The position numbers were made by a program, and so were the translations under genes. The notes below the pieces were generated by a model, which was given only the letters and a program-made list of their open reading frames with translations, was not told the origin of the DNA and did no database searches. Below, piece by piece: positions 9,481-19,393 of a DNA stretch of 25,872 bases. Numbering within the stretch: the first letter of the stretch is position 1; every line of letters begins with the position of its first letter. The DNA is from Scytalidium lignicola (taxonomy: Eukaryota; Ascomycota; Leotiomycetes): positions 1 to 25,872 of the forward strand of contig NCSJ02000473.1 of NCBI GenBank assembly GCA_002812745.2, given 5' to 3'.

Positions 9481-10036
9481 CAAGCTCATCCCAGAATGGA
9501 TTTCTAAGTGATGGAACTGCAAGGTCAAAGAAGAAGAGGTCAACAACAGAAAAAGAAGCCTTGCCTAGGTCAGCAGAATACAACTCTTCAGACAGCTTCT
9601 CTTACCTCTCTTTCTCTTCCACAGCATCCAACTCGTCCAAAGAAGAAAGTCTATGGCAGATCATTTTACCAGCATGTTGACAAAGGAACTTCTTTTGCTT
9701 GCGAAGACAAGCAAGACAAGCTGTGTTTTCAGTTATAGCTTGAGCAGCCTTCTCCTCCTCAGCCTTAAGACAAGCCTCCTCCTTATTGAGGGTTTCCTAA
9801 GAAGTTACAAGAATACCTTCACTCTTATATTTGCGCCTCCGACAAGCGCACTCACTACAACGATTAAACTCAGAAACCATCAAGCAAGTCAAACTGTTTC
9901 AGGCATAGAAACCACAAGAAGACATCTCAGTATTGTACTTTGCTATATGATCTCCCAAGTCCAATACTTCTTGATATTTTCTTGATCTTATCCTTTCTTC
10001 TGTACTGCTCTCAGAACATTATCGTTTAGATGGCAT
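9446..10036 (-). pseudogene. Antisense Zn2Cys6-type protein encoded opposite the gypsy 3' region (copy 2)
   Basis: The frame reads from ATG at 10036 to TGA at 9446-9448, about 196 codons, on the strand opposite gag-pol and between the chromodomain and the 3' LTR. The N-terminus is basic and Ser/Glu-rich. A second ATG at 9925 precedes six positions spaced C-x2-C-x6-C-x8-C-x2-C-x6-C (9916 down to 9827), exactly the Gal4-type zinc cluster spacing. Four are still Cys, while the second and sixth are Tyr (TGT to TAT). Basic residues precede the last Cys. Then come a Glu/Lys-rich, probably helical segment and a Ser-Leu-Asp-Glu-Leu motif, ending in F-W-D-E-L-G. In-frame stops (at codon 6, in the zinc cluster, and two downstream) are all explicable as CAA, CGA or CAG to stop. 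The role is unknown: perhaps DNA binding, judged only from the cluster. I recall similar hypothetical proteins in ascomycete annotations, unverified here. Confidence 0.78.
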
Positions 10037-10112
10037 GTTGGAAAGGAGAGAAGAATTAATGAACAAGGGAATGTTCGAAAATGACGTTTTAGTGTCAAGG
10101 CGATGCTAAGCG

Positions 10113-10122
10113 AAAAAGGGGA
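10113..10122 (+). promoter_or_regulatory. Polypurine tract, family A copy 2
   Basis: AAAAAGGGGA lies 3 nt before the 3' LTR, the site for plus-strand priming. The inverted copy keeps it as TCCCCTTTT at about 11062-11070. Confidence 0.8.
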
Positions 10123-10125
10123 TAA

Positions 10126-10482
10126 TGTTACAGGTTTACCGTAACACGATGATTAGTGTAGGCCTAAGGCTTGATGCACGGCAGAGTGTATATAGAGAAC
10201 CTAACGATCACATGACATGATTAGGACCCAGGGGACCTGAGGGGTCCAAGGGGTCCATGGACCTAGGGGACCTGAGGGGTCCAAGAGGTCCAGTTGGATT
10301 TCATTATCTATATAAGCACGCTGTAGGAACATGAGAGTAGACTCCTCATGTTCAACCTAAATACATTACTAGACCCTACCTTGGATTTAGCCGCTTGCTT
10401 GTGTGTCACACGTTTCCGTTGTCCCTGAACATCTACCTTACCCTTGGCTATCCAGTGACCTGGATGGCGTAGTTTTGTAACA
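10126..10482 (+). repeat. 3' LTR of family A copy 2
   Basis: This 357-bp repeat with TGTTAC..GTAACA ends is less RIP-affected than the 5' LTR (G kept at many sites). It contains the GGACC/GGTCC block and TATATAA at 10309-10315. Confidence 0.93.
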
Positions 10483-10699
10483 TAAAGTTATCTTTTATGT
10501 ATACATGTATTTGATAAATCTTTGTAAAATTAGAAAAAATAAGTTTAATAACTTTTAAGAAATCTAATAATAATTACTTTTTATTAACTTTTATAATTTT
10601 GAAGTAAATTTTATCATTGTAGATTTTTTCTTACTTGTTAAGCTATTATTTAATATTTTAAGCTTTTAAGAGTTTATAAGCTTTTTTNATATTATTTAA
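10483..10699. other. AT-rich spacer between two inverted LTRs
   Basis: 217 bp of very AT-rich sequence with one N (about 10688). It does not match the part of copy 1 expected downstream of the copy 2 insertion, and no gene or element is recognisable. It forms the loop of the large inverted repeat. Confidence 0.6.
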
Positions 10700-11058
10700 T
10701 GTTACACAACTACACCATCCAGGTCACTGGATAGCCAAGGGTAAGGTAGATGTTCAAGGACAACAGAAACGTATAACACACAAGCAAGCGACTAAGTCAA
10801 GGGTAAGATCTAATAATGTATTTAAGTTGAACATGAGGAGTCTACTCTTATGTTCTTATAATGTGCTTATATAGATAATGAAATACAATTGGACCTTTGG
10901 ACTCCTAGGTCTTAAGATCCTAAACTGATGGACCTTGGACCCCTTAAGTCTTAGGTCCTCATCATGTGACTGTCTAATTGTTAGGTTCTCTTATACAATA
11001 TACTTGTACTAAGCTTCAAGCTTATACTAATTAATGTATTATGGCAAAACTTATAACA
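10700..11058 (-). repeat. 3' LTR of family A copy 3 (inverted)
   Basis: 359 bp, TGTTAC at 10700 to TAACA ending 11058. In reverse complement it matches the copy 2 LTRs along its length, including TATA and GGTCC blocks, but is more AT-rich. Confidence 0.9.
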
Positions 11059-11148
11059 TTATCCCCTTTTGTGCTTAATGTTATCTTGACATTAAAACAT
11101 TATCTTTGAACAATCTCTTTGTTCAATAATCCTTCCTTCCTTTCCAAC

Positions 11149-11725
11149 ATACTACTTAAACAACAGCATTCTGAAAGTAGCACAGAAGAAAGGACAAGAT
11201 CAAGAAAATATTAAAAGTGAACAGCCTTAAGTGATTATATCAATGAATACAGTTTTAAAGTAATGCCTTGTTCATTTTGCAAGCAAAATAGTTTTGTCTA
11301 TAAGGTAGACCCCAACTCCAGTCATTATAACAAGTACTCTTATTATAGTCAATCCTATGATAGTAAGGAAACTACTTCTTCTTCCTTTCTTGTATACAAG
11401 TATAAGCATGACTAGCTTATAAAGGAGGAAGAGAAAACCAACGAAGTCCTTTTAAAGATAATAGCTTACTTAACCTGTCTGAAGAAGTAATAGTCCTTTT
11501 TGAAGAAGTATACTTAGAAGATATTTTATCATGATTTAAAAACTTTAGACAAACTTAATGTTGTAGAAGAGAAAGAGAGATAAGAGAAATAGAATTCCTT
11601 ATTATTCTCAAAGTTATATTCTACTAACTTAAGTATAACTTCTTCCTTTACTGTTGACCTTTTTTTTTTCTGACCTTATAATTCTATTGCCTAGAAATCC
11701 ATTCTAGGATNAGTTTGANNATATN
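11149..11725 (+). pseudogene. Antisense Zn2Cys6-type protein, second example (copy 3)
   Basis: Homologue of the frame at 9446-10036, here on + because copy 3 is inverted. The start codon is ATA (ATG to ATA) at 11149-11151. It shares the S-E-S-S-T-E-E-R segment and the R-S-R-K-Y motif, then an ATG at 11263. The zinc cluster occupies 11269-11358: Cys, Cys, then Tyr, Tyr, Tyr, Tyr at spacings 2-6-8-2-6, identical to copy 2. Each Tyr is TAT or TAC, one G-to-A step from TGT or TGC. Further on come a Glu/Lys-rich helix, V-V-E-E-K-E-R, and a C-terminus that would read P-F-W-D-E-L with TAG at the Trp. The frame slips by one near a T run at about 11670 and N bases blur the end. The protein also differs in sequence from the copy 2 version between the cysteines, so two variants existed. 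Confidence 0.78.
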
Positions 11726-12001
11726 CCTTTANTAACTNCTTATAACTTATAAGATTAAAAGTAAGTTCTTATTTATTCTTATTCTTTGAATATCTTATTT
11801 ATTTAACTAAGTATTATAGTTTCTTATAATGTATTTTATAGTTGATGATCTTCTTAACTTTGTATTCTCTTTTTAAATCAACTTCTTTTAGCATTAGTAT
11901 TTGGGCATTTTTAAGTATTAATTTAAGGAGTAAAACATAGAAAACAGGATATATCTTAATTATTGTTAATAATTTTAATTTATATATTAAAGGTTTATAA
12001 A

Positions 12002-12176
12002 TGTTAACATGGTTATATGTAGGCTAGAATTATATGTAGATTAAATGTATATATAGATAAGATAAGGTTAGTTCGGTTATAGTAAGGGAGGGCAGTATTA
12101 CACAGTAGTACTCCTTATATAATTATTATAATACAAACTTACTTATAGTTAACAACAAAAAACTACCATATCAACA
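12002..12176 (+). repeat. LTR-like 175-bp unit of an unassigned family
   Basis: It begins TGTTAACATGGT and ends ACCATATCAACA, imperfect inverted ends of TG..CA type. It abuts the broken end of gypsy copy 3. It does not align with the family A, family B or Copia LTRs in the window. No target duplication is visible, so a solo LTR or the 5' LTR of a truncated element are both possible. Confidence 0.4.
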
Positions 12177-12540
12177 TGTATTACCTTTATATATTAAAGA
12201 TATACATTTATTATAAAGGTGAACTAACATTAATCAGTTAAATCTTACAGATCAGACAGAACATACAGTTTATCATTCTGAAGAGGAAGGTTAGCTTATG
12301 TGATTTGTACTACTTTGATGACTTTGGTCCAAAGAGTAATTTCACTTATAATAAACCTTTGCTAAGAGTAGGTTTTAAGACTTTTAATCTTTGGTCTTTT
12401 TCACTAAAGAATAACTTGATCAAGCTATTGAATACCTTCAAGGCTTGTCCTTTTAACTCTGAAAACATAAACTTGCATTAGCAATATATAGTCAATTCAT
12501 ATACAAAACCATTGANTTTTTACCTTTGTAATCTCCTCAA
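12177..12540. other. Unassigned segment between LTR-like unit and gypsy B
   Basis: Moderately AT-rich and less degraded than its surroundings. Both strands give partly readable frames (for example + N-L-T-D-Q-T-E-H-T-V-Y-H-S-E-E-E at about 12240-12290), but none has a motif I recognise. It could be the 5' end of an element belonging to the LTR-like unit at 12002. One N lies at about 12517. Confidence 0.35.
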
Positions 12541-12559
12541 CCTTTAATCTTTCAATTCT

Positions 12560-14100
12560 TGTTTATTATACCTTCTCTTACAATTTTTACATACTCTTAA
12601 ACCTTTAACTAACATCTTCTTAACAAAATCCATCTGTTTACATTTCCTTTAACCAGCTTCCTTTTATGCTTTTGTAATTACTTAACATATTCCTTTATCC
12701 TCCTTAACATAATTTACCTCTCTTAAAGTACTTTATTGCTTATTAAAACACTTTCCTGTCTTTTGAAGTACTTTCTTGTTCCTTAAAGTACTTTATTGTT
12801 TATTAAGATTACTTGTTGTAAACTTAATTTCTCTTTGTTTATATACTTTGGTTTTTAACTAAGAGTATTTACTTATTTATTATTAATTCTTTTAACATGT
12901 TGAATTTTAAAATCATATTCTAACAAGGTTTTTACTTACTTGACTTGTTTTGTGTTTAACTCTTTAAATGTTATGAAGTACTTTAGATTTATATAATCCA
13001 TTAGAATTTCTATTTATTCTCTTGCCTTTATTATATATATCCTCTATTTCCTTAGTACATTTATTATTATTAACAATTCTTTGTTATAAATAAGATAATT
13101 TTACTTAGTTAAGCTGAACTTTCTTGAATAAAAAGTTAGTAACTTTTAACCNTTTTTGCTTGTTTTATTAGTTTAAAATTGTACTTAGAATGTAATCTGA
13201 TACATTTGTTTTAATTTGAACAAGTCTCTTTAAGTTGAAGATTTTAAGACTTTAATCTTCTTTAAAAGCTTCTTTAATTATGTTAAATACTTCTTATTGT
13301 TCTTTCTCTTATTTGTATAATATATCTTTCTTAGTTAATTTAGTTAATAATAATATTATCTTTAAATAGTTTCTTATGAATTTTTGATAATAATTTACAA
13401 AGTTTNAAAAAGTTTTGTAATTCTTTAATTATTCTAAGTATTGCTTATTCTTTAATAGCTTTAGTTTTTTCTTTAGTCATTTTAACCTTATTATATATTA
13501 TAATATATCTTAAAAATTATACTTTTATTTTATAGAATTTGTATTTCTTTGGCTTATATTAAAAGTTTACTTTTTATAGTATTTTAAGAATGATTTTCAC
13601 ATAAATCTTATGTTTTTTAACGTTTTTAAATATATTAAGATATTGTCTAGATATACTATTATAAACTTTTCTAAGTATTCTTTAATAACCTTATTCATAA
13701 TCCTTTGTATTATAATAAGTATGTTTGTCAATCCAAACAACATGACTAATAACTTATATAGCTTATATTTAGTCTTAATAACAACTTTTCATTTATCCTC
13801 CTCCTTTATTCTAATAAGGTTAAATACTAATTATAAATTTAATTTTATGAAGAATTTAACACTTTTAAGCTTATCTTTAGTAATCTTTATTAATAATAAT
13901 AAATATCAATCTTTAATTATTCCTTTGTTCAAACTTTTATAGTCTTTATAAGGCTTGTTTTTTAAGTTATCTAGTTTCTTTGCAAATAATAATAATACTC
14001 TTGTTAAAGAGTTCAACTTCTAGTATAATCCTTTTTTAACTATTTTGTTTAGTTATTTCTTTGTTACTTTATCCTTTACTATTGTCATTAAGTATATTAA
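12560..14100 (-). pseudogene. pol: RT and RNase H, gypsy family B
   Basis: Read on the minus strand, the RT catalytic motif I-V-Y-L-D-N-I-L-I-Y (about 13660-13630) has Asn in place of the second polymerase Asp, the same lesion as in family A copy 2. The RT C-terminal segment V-K-M-T-K-E-K-T-K-A-I-K-E follows at about 13500-13440, where copy 2 has a clearly different but alignable sequence. RNase H is recognised by L-K-Y-F-I-T-F-K-E-L-N-T-K-Q-V near 12990-12945 and F-K-I-Q-H-V near 12910. A linker of repeated K-V-L motifs runs to about 12700. The open frame on + at 13610-13942 is only the complement of RT. No integrase motif was found beyond this. Confidence 0.75.
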
Positions 14101-14599
14101 CTTATATGATAATTGAAATCCTTTCTTGAGGTTAATTCTATAATCTTACAGTTAACATTTTAATAACATTAAGTCNTTTTGGTTTTTTTTTAAATAACTT
14201 TATTCATTTTTAGTATTCTTTAAGAATATACTTAAGATTTTTGTCTTAGCCTGATTAATCCAAAATCAAATTAATTTTTATGTCCTTGATTACAAGCTGA
14301 TTGTGTTCAATCATATAAATAACTTAAGGTTCTTCATTTTTCATTACTTTTGTTGATATCTCTTATAATAATTCTTATAAAAACTTTATAATCTCTTCTT
14401 ATTAGTCAATTCTTAGATTGCNTTTTTTATATTCAAGGTATCTTTAAGATTATTTCAAAGTTCTTAATATAAATTATATTAAATACTATCCTTTCTTAGT
14501 AACTAACTTTAACCTTTATAATTATTAGCCTTATTTTTACTTTAACGCTTATTATTATAAAAAGCCTATTTATAAGTTTAATTGAATAACTTTGATTTT

Positions 14600-14710
14600 T
14601 AACTTAGGTATTTATGTTTAATTTCATTATTATATTTAACATTATGAAATTTCTTACAACTTTAAAATCTATCAGTACTTTAACCTTCTGTTTAACTATT
14701 TCAACTTCTA
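14600..14710 (-). pseudogene. aspartic protease, gypsy family B
   Basis: On the minus strand the active site reads V-L-I-D-F-K-V, with the catalytic Asp (GAT, 14667-14669) intact. The Ser and Gly expected after it are Phe and Lys (TCT to TTT, GGA to AAA). R-N-F-I follows, as in family A. The site cannot be active without the D-S-G motif. Confidence 0.65.
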
Positions 14711-15299
14711 AAAACAATATATTTTTATTAAAAGTTCTAAGTCTTAACCCTTTAATTATTCTCTCTTTTACATTATTAGTAGTCTATCCTTAGTTATTTG
14801 TTAAGTTTAGTAATCATAGTCAACTTCTTCACTATTCTTCTTTTACTTCATTTTCCATAATTCTTAAGGTTAATTTTTGAATTTCTTTAATATTTATTTC
14901 ATTGATACTTAGAATTGTTATTTCTATTTTAGGATTTAAAAACTCATTTGGTTTCTCTTATACTCTTGTTTAGTAGTCTATGACAGATCTTAATATTTAT
15001 TTAATACTTTTTATTAATAAATTCTTTTTACTTAAGATATTGTTACTTATCTTATACTTATATACTTAAGTCCTTATTAATAAGTTATATTTCTTCTAAA
15101 CAAGTTAATTGAAGGTTTTCTTATTCAATATCCATTAGTTAAATCCTAATAAATATTTCTATCTACTAATCTTAAGTAATCTTAATATTACTTTTTGTAA
15201 TTATAGTTTACTTTAAGTAAGTATAATAATCTTATAACTTCTTTTAATAACTAACATTAAATCATCTTAATTATAATATAATTCATTAGTTGTCTTTGT

Positions 15300-16650
15300 T
15301 TTTTACTAGAAGATCTTCTTATCATTTCTTCTTAAGAGATATATAATCTTTTAATATCTTAAATACTAAATTTTAATTTAATAATATACTCTTAACTAAA
15401 GTTATTCCTTAACATTAAGTATTTCTTTTATAATATCCCCTTCTAAATGCATTTTAAAGTTCTTAAAAATCTTTATACTAAGTATGTTAATTCAAGCTTC
15501 TTTATAACTTGATAATAATAATTCTTGTCTAAGAATACTCATAACACTTATACTTATAATTGTTGTTTATTTTCCTTTATCCTTGTAGTTATTAACAAAA
15601 TGCTTAAGAAGTTTACATTTAAAATACAACTTCTTTTCTTTTTAGTCTTTTAACTTTTCAAGGCTAATTCTAAATGAATTCCTTTTTCTTTTAAGCTTTT
15701 GATTCTTACCTTTTCAAGGTTTTCCCTTTTTAATTATATTAAGGTTTATAAGATCTTCTTATGATTATGATTTCTTCATTTGATTATTATTTTTACTTAT
15801 AAAGTAAGATAATCTTTTTTTTGTTCAATTTCTTTTTTATATAATTGATTTCTGATTTCAATATATTGATTGATTAAAGTCTTCAAGTCTAAGACTAATA
15901 TTCTTTGATATAACTCATCATGTATCTTATCCTTTAGTCCTCTCTTATATTGCATAATAAGAGCTTTCTTATTCTAGTCTATCCTAACTGAATATTATCT
16001 GAATAAGGCAATATAATCATTGATAATTCTTATTTGCTTAAGATAATAAAGATGTTATTCTACATTTTTCNTTTTTGTTAATATCTTCAAACAACTTATT
16101 AAGTTCTTTTATATATTTGTTATAATTATTAAAGAGTTTTTAGATTTCCTTGTTAATTAGATTTCTTGTATAATTAAAATAATCATTCAAGAATAGTTAA
16201 AACCAGTTTGTTATAATTCTTCTAAGATATAATACTACTTATAATATCTTTTGTATATTGTTTATAAGCATTTACTTATTCAATACTAAATACATTCTTG
16301 TTTACATCAAGTATACTTTAAGCTTATTCTTATCTTTATAAAAAAAAGTCTAGTTTAACTACTCTTACCTCTTCCCTTAATAGTCTTCTAACATTGTTTA
16401 TAATAGTTGTTAATAGTCTAGGTAGTAAAATTAGTAGTCTTAGTAATAGTCCTCCTAAAGATCCTTCAACTATTGATCTTATTAATGATCTTACTTATGT
16501 TGAGTTCATAACTTTGTCTTCTGAATCAACTTCTTCACTTAAGCTTTTACTTACTAAACTTTCTTTAGAACTTTCTTCAAAGCTTTCTTCTAAACTAATC
16601 ACTGTATCTTTGTTTAATATTTGTTTAAGTTTAATACAACTTACTTTTAT
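15300..16650 (-). pseudogene. gag, gypsy family B
   Basis: Read on the minus strand from about 16650: an acidic Glu/Ser-rich N-terminus (its complement gives the false + frame 16394-16654), a capsid start with V-K-L-D-F-F-Y at about 16355-16335, a long charged capsid region, and a zinc knuckle at 15626-15585. The knuckle reads Y-x2-C-x4-H-x4-Y: the first Cys is TAT and the last ligand is TAC, one step from the CAC/CAT His seen in family A. Length and layout match family A gag. Several stops and an N at about 16071 show it is dead. Confidence 0.7.
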
Positions 16651-16656
16651 ATAATG

Positions 16657-16664
16657 ATGTTCAA
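16657..16664 (-). promoter_or_regulatory. Putative self-priming primer-binding site, family B
   Basis: Minus-strand TTGAACAT lies 2 nt beyond the LTR end and is the exact complement of minus-strand ATGTTCAA at 16798-16791 in the LTR, 34 bp below its TATA box. This is the same geometry as family A. Confidence 0.6.
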
Positions 16665-16666
16665 AA

Positions 16667-17015
16667 TGTTATAAGACATCTTACAACATAATTATATAAT
16701 GTAAGTTTAGTTACTCTTATAGGATTTATGTAGAAGTAAGATGTTTGTAATTATAGTAAACAAGTATATATAGTAAAGTTATAACTTAAGTTGAACATAA
16801 AGCTCTTAACCAAAGCTTAGAGAGTGTGTTCTTATATAGACAATCAGTGTTACTCAATATACAAGCACTTTACCTAGTCTAATAAGTTTAACACTTAGAC
16901 CTGTAGACCTGGTAGACCTACAGTAGTCATGTGACCCAACCCCCTGTTTGGTCCCCAGCCCTCCATAGGCTGCTATTCCAGTACTTATCAGGTTGTGATG
17001 GTAAGAGCTGTAACA
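16667..17015 (-). repeat. 5' LTR of gypsy family B
   Basis: 349 bp with TGTTAT..TAACA ends. In reverse complement it shares with family A the order of a CATGTGAC motif, TATA box (16832-16838) and TGTTCAA block (16791-16798), but most of the sequence differs. A GC-rich stretch at about 16899-16980 has kept its C residues. Confidence 0.8.
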
Positions 17016-17029
17016 TACAAATACTTCCT

Positions 17030-17700
17030 TCTAATTACAGATGATGTCACTTGTTATACCTAGATAAAGTTCTTACAAACTAAGGAATCGACTAAAGTCT
17101 TCTAAGCCTTTAAGGAGTTGTTCTTACAGATTGAATAAAAGTATAATATTAAAGTAGTGTATATACAAGCTGATAATAGGAGGAGTGAATTTGAAGAGGT
17201 GTTTAAGCAATTCTTATTAAGTTTAAAGATTTAACTAGAGTTATCATTACCTTACAAACACTTTCTAAATGGAGTTGTCAAGTATATGATGTAGACTATC
17301 AACAAATTTGCCAAATCTATGCTATATTACACTTAATTACTATATAGATTTTAGTGTTATATAATAAAGTATACTGTATAGCTTAAGAATCGAATTCTAA
17401 CAGTTGTACTGCCTTATAGATTATATTCTCAAGTAATAACCTCTTATAAAGTATATATAAACTATAAACTAGACCTTTTACAATTATGAGTAATTTGGTT
17501 ATACTACTTATAACTTCAAACCACCAGAATTATGTCTAAACATATAAGCATTAAGAATTCAAGGTAAATTCATATATATAAGTTAAAGTGTTATGTTAAT
17601 AGTTAAGCTTGTAAACTTACAAACTCATAAAGAATACCTTTCAGCAAATGCTGAATGCTATAAGTATATATTCCCAAAGGTTACAGATATTACTAACCAG
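17030..17700 (+). pseudogene. Copia integrase core (degenerate)
   Basis: The catalytic domain inserts element cDNA. The first Asp is in L-L-I-T-D-D-V-T (about 17034-17056) and the second in Q-A-D-N (about 17170-17180). The Glu position reads Lys in G-V-V-K-Y-M (about 17270-17290), where Copia elements have an E-R-M context. The following L-K-N-R motif (about 17380) is also Copia-like. The domain is interrupted by TAG and TAA codons mostly at Trp/Gln positions. Confidence 0.75.
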
Positions 17701-18339
17701 TCTTATAAAAACAGATTTATAATTGCAAAAACGTAATTTACCTAAAGACTTGTTAATCCTCTACTTGTAAAAGATCAACTTGTTGTTAAATAAAAAAGGT
17801 AAATTGTTGTTGAACATATAAAAGTATTACACACTCTGATAAAGAGCTCTTTAACAAGGTTGAATAATAGTATAGTTAGAATTAGTGTTAATAAGGTTAT
17901 AAAGCTTAAGGTTAAAGTTGAAAAGTTAACTAGTATATAACAAGTTGTAGAACTTTAAGTCAATAGACTAAGTGCTCTAGTAAAGCTAAGAGCTCTTGTA
18001 GTAGGTAAAAGACGTTATAAACATAAGAACACCCTTAATCTAAAGATATTCAAGTTTACTAAATCAAGAAGACACCTTAAAAGAATTGTCTTTACGAATA
18101 GTGTAATTATAATAATTATAAAGCTTCAAAAGAGTTACTCTATGCTATTTGAGGTCTTTATAACCTAAGAAGCATTTAAAAGGGATCTTGACAGATAGAA
18201 GGAAGTTATTCTCTTAGAATTACAATTGTTAAAATAAACATATACATTCTTTATTGTTAAGAAGCCTTAAAACCACAAGATTATAAGTTGTAAATAAATA
18301 TATAAGGATAAGTTTAATGATTAAGGAGAGTTATTATGT

Positions 18340-18990
18340 TATAAGGCATGTTTAATAATCAAAAGGTTTAAACAAGTTTACAAAGTTAATTATACTAAAA
18401 CCTTTACTTTAATTGTAAAGTATATGTCTATAAGGATTACTCTAACTTTAACAATATCCAAAGACTTAGAAATACATCAAATAAATGTTGATACAGCATT
18501 CTTAAACTTTAATCTATTTGAAGAGATATATATAGAGATTCTAAAGTTTTTTAAATGGTTATACTTGTTTGTAAACCTGTTAAAATACTGTTTACTACTT
18601 TATAAGTTCCTTTACAAATTAAAGCAAGCTTCTAGAGTATAGTTTAAAGATATAAACATGTACTTTGAAAGTATTAACTTCAAACCATCAGTTGTAGACT
18701 TTAACCTTTATATGAAAAATAAAGTGTATATCTTATTGTTTGTTAATAATATGTTAATTATAAGAGACCTTGACAAAGTAATATAAGCTAAGTCTTAGAT
18801 ATTCAAGTAATAAAAGTGTNAAAGACTTAAAGAAGGCAAAGTTATTCATTAACTTTTAGATTAAACATAATTGTAAAGCTAAATTTTTACATCTTCATTA
18901 AACGTTATACATCATAAAGCTTTTAGAATAATTCAAAATATTAAATTATAACTTAATCAAGTTATTTATACTTCTAAGAACAGTCTTGTC
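18340..18990 (+). pseudogene. Copia reverse transcriptase (degenerate)
   Basis: A 72-codon open stretch (18424-18642) carries the Copia RT motif I-N-V-D-T-A-F-L-N with the first catalytic Asp intact, then E-E-I-Y-I-E and L-Y-K-L-K-Q-A-S-R, diagnostic of the family. The polymerase active site at 18739-18750 reads F-V-N-N instead of Y/F-V-D-D; both Asp codons changed GAT to AAT. N at about 18820 and stops follow. No activity is possible. Confidence 0.82.
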
Positions 18991-19393
18991 TAAGATTAAC
19001 GAATTTAACCTAGAGATTATAACTAAAGACAATCGTTATTAATTGTTAAAACTCTTAAATTTAACACTTTATCAACAATTTACAAACTTACTTATTTACT
19101 TGTTCAATTGTACATGTTTAAACATTGGTTATCCAATTAGTCAATTAGCTAGGCATATGTCTAATTTATGTATTTTACACTTCTAATACGTCAAGTAAGT
19201 ATTATGATATCTGAAGGGAATAATCAATTATAGTATAATGTTTATTAGTATACAAGAGAGCTTAAAATGTCTTAAGACATCTTTACAAACTGAAAATCCT
19301 TATACTCTTTATAACAACGCTATATGAGGAACTGAAGGTGATAAGAAGTCTTTTAACAAATGAGTAATAACTAGAGTTAAGGGAATTGTACTA

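Larger units (their letters stand above)
3321..10482 (+). mobile_element. Full-length Ty3/gypsy chromovirus, family A copy 2 (7162 bp), RIP-inactivated
   Basis: It is bounded by two LTRs starting TGTTAC and ending GTAACA (3321-3673 and 10126-10482). The internal order is primer site, gag with zinc knuckle, protease, reverse transcriptase, RNase H, integrase and chromodomain, then an antisense frame, polypurine tract and 3' LTR. This order and the chromodomain identify a chromovirus. Most G positions of the coding strand have become A (for example the RT motif Y-L-D-D is Y-L-D-N), and stops are frequent, so it cannot move on its own. Shifts of the gag-pol frame coincide with N bases at homopolymers, so the underlying element probably had one gag-pol frame. 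The flanking 5-mers (AGAAG and TAAAG) do not form a clean target duplication. Confidence 0.93.
10700..12001 (-). mobile_element. Ty3/gypsy family A, copy 3: inverted 3' end fragment
   Basis: Minus-strand counterpart of copy 2 from about 9196 to 10482. On + it runs LTR (10700-11058), polypurine tract complement, antisense zinc-cluster frame, then the chromodomain and integrase tail on the minus strand (about 11725-12001). On the minus strand the chromodomain shows E-Y-K-V, K-I-I-N-Y-K-I-H-Y and Y-L-V-K as in copy 2. Homology stops at 12001/12002, within the integrase tail, at a junction with an LTR-like sequence. It is heavily AT-enriched and carries several N bases around 11711-11738. Confidence 0.88.
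12540..17015 (-). mobile_element. Ty3/gypsy family B element, minus strand, 3'-truncated, RIP-degraded
   Basis: This is related to family A but distinct in gag, RT and LTR sequence. Reading the minus strand from 17015: 5' LTR (16667-17015), primer site, gag (about 16650-15300), protease (about 14700), reverse transcriptase (about 14100-13400) and RNase H (about 13400-12890), then a linker that loses similarity near 12540. Integrase, chromodomain and 3' LTR are missing. The + strand is extremely T-rich because the minus-coding strand is purine-rich. Stops are frequent throughout, so it is inactive. Confidence 0.82.

Noticed and set aside
9508..9985. Two + strand open frames of 76 and 110 codons in the gypsy 3' region
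   Set aside because: They are complements of the antisense Zn2Cys6 frame, which has motif support and a homologue in copy 3.
12002..12176. Pairing the LTR-like unit with the Copia 3' LTR (20024-20214) or the family B LTR (16667-17015)
   Set aside because: Ends share only TG..CA and the bodies do not align even allowing RIP-type changes.
13610..13942. 110-codon hydrophobic-looking + frame
   Set aside because: It is the complement of gypsy family B reverse transcriptase; the apparent membrane segments come from T-rich sequence.
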